From Treponema sp. (GTDB lineage: Bacteria > Spirochaetota > Spirochaetia > Treponematales > Rectinemataceae), in contig JAAYWE010000174.1 of assembly GCA_012516755.1 (NCBI GenBank), forward strand, positions 1 through 16,780: DNA of 16,780 nucleotides, in the 5' to 3' direction. The translations under genes and the position numbers were made by a program. Below, one piece after another: positions 16,321-16,780 of this stretch (its first letter is position 1; every line of letters starts with the position of its first letter). The notes beneath the pieces were generated by a model. The model was not told where the DNA came from and ran no database searches. It saw only the letters and a program-made list of their open reading frames with translations.

Positions 16321-16430
16321 GCGAGATAGGAAGATTTAGCGTGCATCTTGTTCGGCGCTCGTTGATGAGCTTCATTGCCGCCGGGAGTTTGGGAGATAGG
16401 GGAATTTGGTGCGCATTTTGTTCGGTGCTC
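16321..16430 (+). repeat. Imperfect 40-base direct repeat, 70-base period
   Basis: The bases at 16321-16360 and 16391-16430 align with 31 of 40 identical and no gaps; the best-kept parts are GAGATAGG at the left and TTGTTCGG plus GCTC at the right. The repeats lie just past the reductase stop in a stretch with no supported gene on either strand. They could be remnants of an expanded noncoding repeat or of a duplicated regulatory element. Confidence 0.55.
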
Positions 16431-16504
16431 AGAGTTTTCTGTTTTTTGGTGCCGCGAGCTACATAATGCGACAAATTTCTATGTCCACAGCTAAAATGCG
16501 CACC
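16408..16504. repeat. Perfect 12-base inverted repeat flanking 73 bases
   Basis: GGTGCGCATTTT (16408-16419) and AAAATGCGCACC (16493-16504) are perfect inverse copies. The left arm lies inside the second copy of the direct repeat at 16391-16430; the first copy carries a degraded version, so three related units occur within 185 bases. The interior has no open frame worth calling. No terminal duplication could be made out around the arms. Confidence 0.55.
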
Positions 16505-16582
16505 GCCCTAAAAACACCGCAGACACATCGAGAAACTCATAACTCAGAAGTAGGGCGCTTAGTTTAGCTCCATTTTTGGGTC

Positions 16583-16780
16583 TTATTGCACAGGCAGCAG
16601 ATATTCTCCAAGCCCCTTACTAAGCAAATCCTCATAGCTGGGAATATTGTCGAATTCCAATGGTGTTTCTGGGTGCTCCCAATTCCAGGAGTTGATGATC
16701 TCGGCAATCGCAGTAACATGCCTGCCAACTCGTTCTTCTATAGGATGGCCATTCTCATCGTATGGAACATAGAGGCGCCC
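16583..16780 (-). CDS. C-terminal end of an unrecognised protein (5' end beyond window)
   Basis: The minus-strand frame is open from the right edge to a TAA at 16585-16583, giving the last 65 residues of a protein. It reads GRLYVPYDENGHPIEERV and onward to a GEYLLPVQ ending. Composition is that of a normal soluble protein: mixed charge, aromatic residues, no membrane segment and no obvious repeat. I do not recognise the family and suggest no function. It is convergent with the aldo/keto reductase across a 281-base repeat-bearing gap, in which I find no clear terminator for either gene. Confidence 0.65.
   Translation of the reverse strand, partial: GRLYVPYDENGHPIEERVGRHVTAIAEIINSWNWEHPETPLEFDNIPSYEDLLSKGLGEYLLPVQ

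Noticed and set aside
16321..16504. CRISPR array
   Set aside because: There are only two imperfect direct copies plus an inverted one, with no uniform spacers and no cas genes in the window.
16408..16504. Insertion sequence bounded by the 12-base inverted repeat
   Set aside because: The interior is only 73 bases with no coding frame and no flanking target duplication that I could see; a small non-autonomous element cannot be shown from one copy.

Overview
The window reads as ordinary core and metabolic chromosome from a diderm, probably fermentative bacterium. The style of the OppA homologue, an OppC with a long periplasmic loop, and the mix of genes suggest a spirochaete (Spirochaetaceae / Treponema-like). 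That is an inference from protein style, not proof. Base composition looks moderate (close to half GC by eye) and fairly even across the genes. I see no transposase, integrase, tRNA, rRNA, CRISPR array or phage gene, and no clearly novel defence or mobile system.

Layout: (1) 1-1475, plus strand: the end of citX and all of citG, which make and attach the prosthetic group of citrate lyase; the lyase subunits probably lie to the left, outside the window. (2) 1561-2358, minus strand: a lone metQ-type methionine-binding protein with no metN or metI beside it. (3) 2359-2884: a gene-free stretch holding the metQ promoter, a GC-rich hairpin, a possible rightward promoter and a strong 12-bp GC terminator that closes the opp operon. 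(4) 2885-8842, minus strand: a complete peptide ABC importer in the order oppA-B-C-D-F. An intrinsic terminator and a second promoter separate oppA from oppBCDF. (5) 9087-10259, plus strand: an iron-containing alcohol dehydrogenase, divergent from oppA. (6) 10272-15091, minus strand: sbcD-sbcC with a 4-base overlap, encoding the Mre11/Rad50-type nuclease. (7) 15321-16301, plus strand: an aldo/keto reductase of the Kv-beta-like type, divergent from sbcD. (8) 16302-16582: a short repeat-bearing noncoding stretch. (9) 16583-16780, minus strand: the C-terminal end of an unrecognised protein.

Together the genes point to a heterotroph that imports peptides and methionine, may cleave citrate, and disposes of reducing equivalents through alcohol and aldehyde chemistry. 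SbcCD serves DNA repair. The points most worth a second look are small: the large insertion in OppC, in-frame repeat growth and two uncoiled segments in SbcC, the two-promoter/terminator design of the opp operon, a possible small transcript at 2605-2790, and short repeats near 15240 and 16320-16504.
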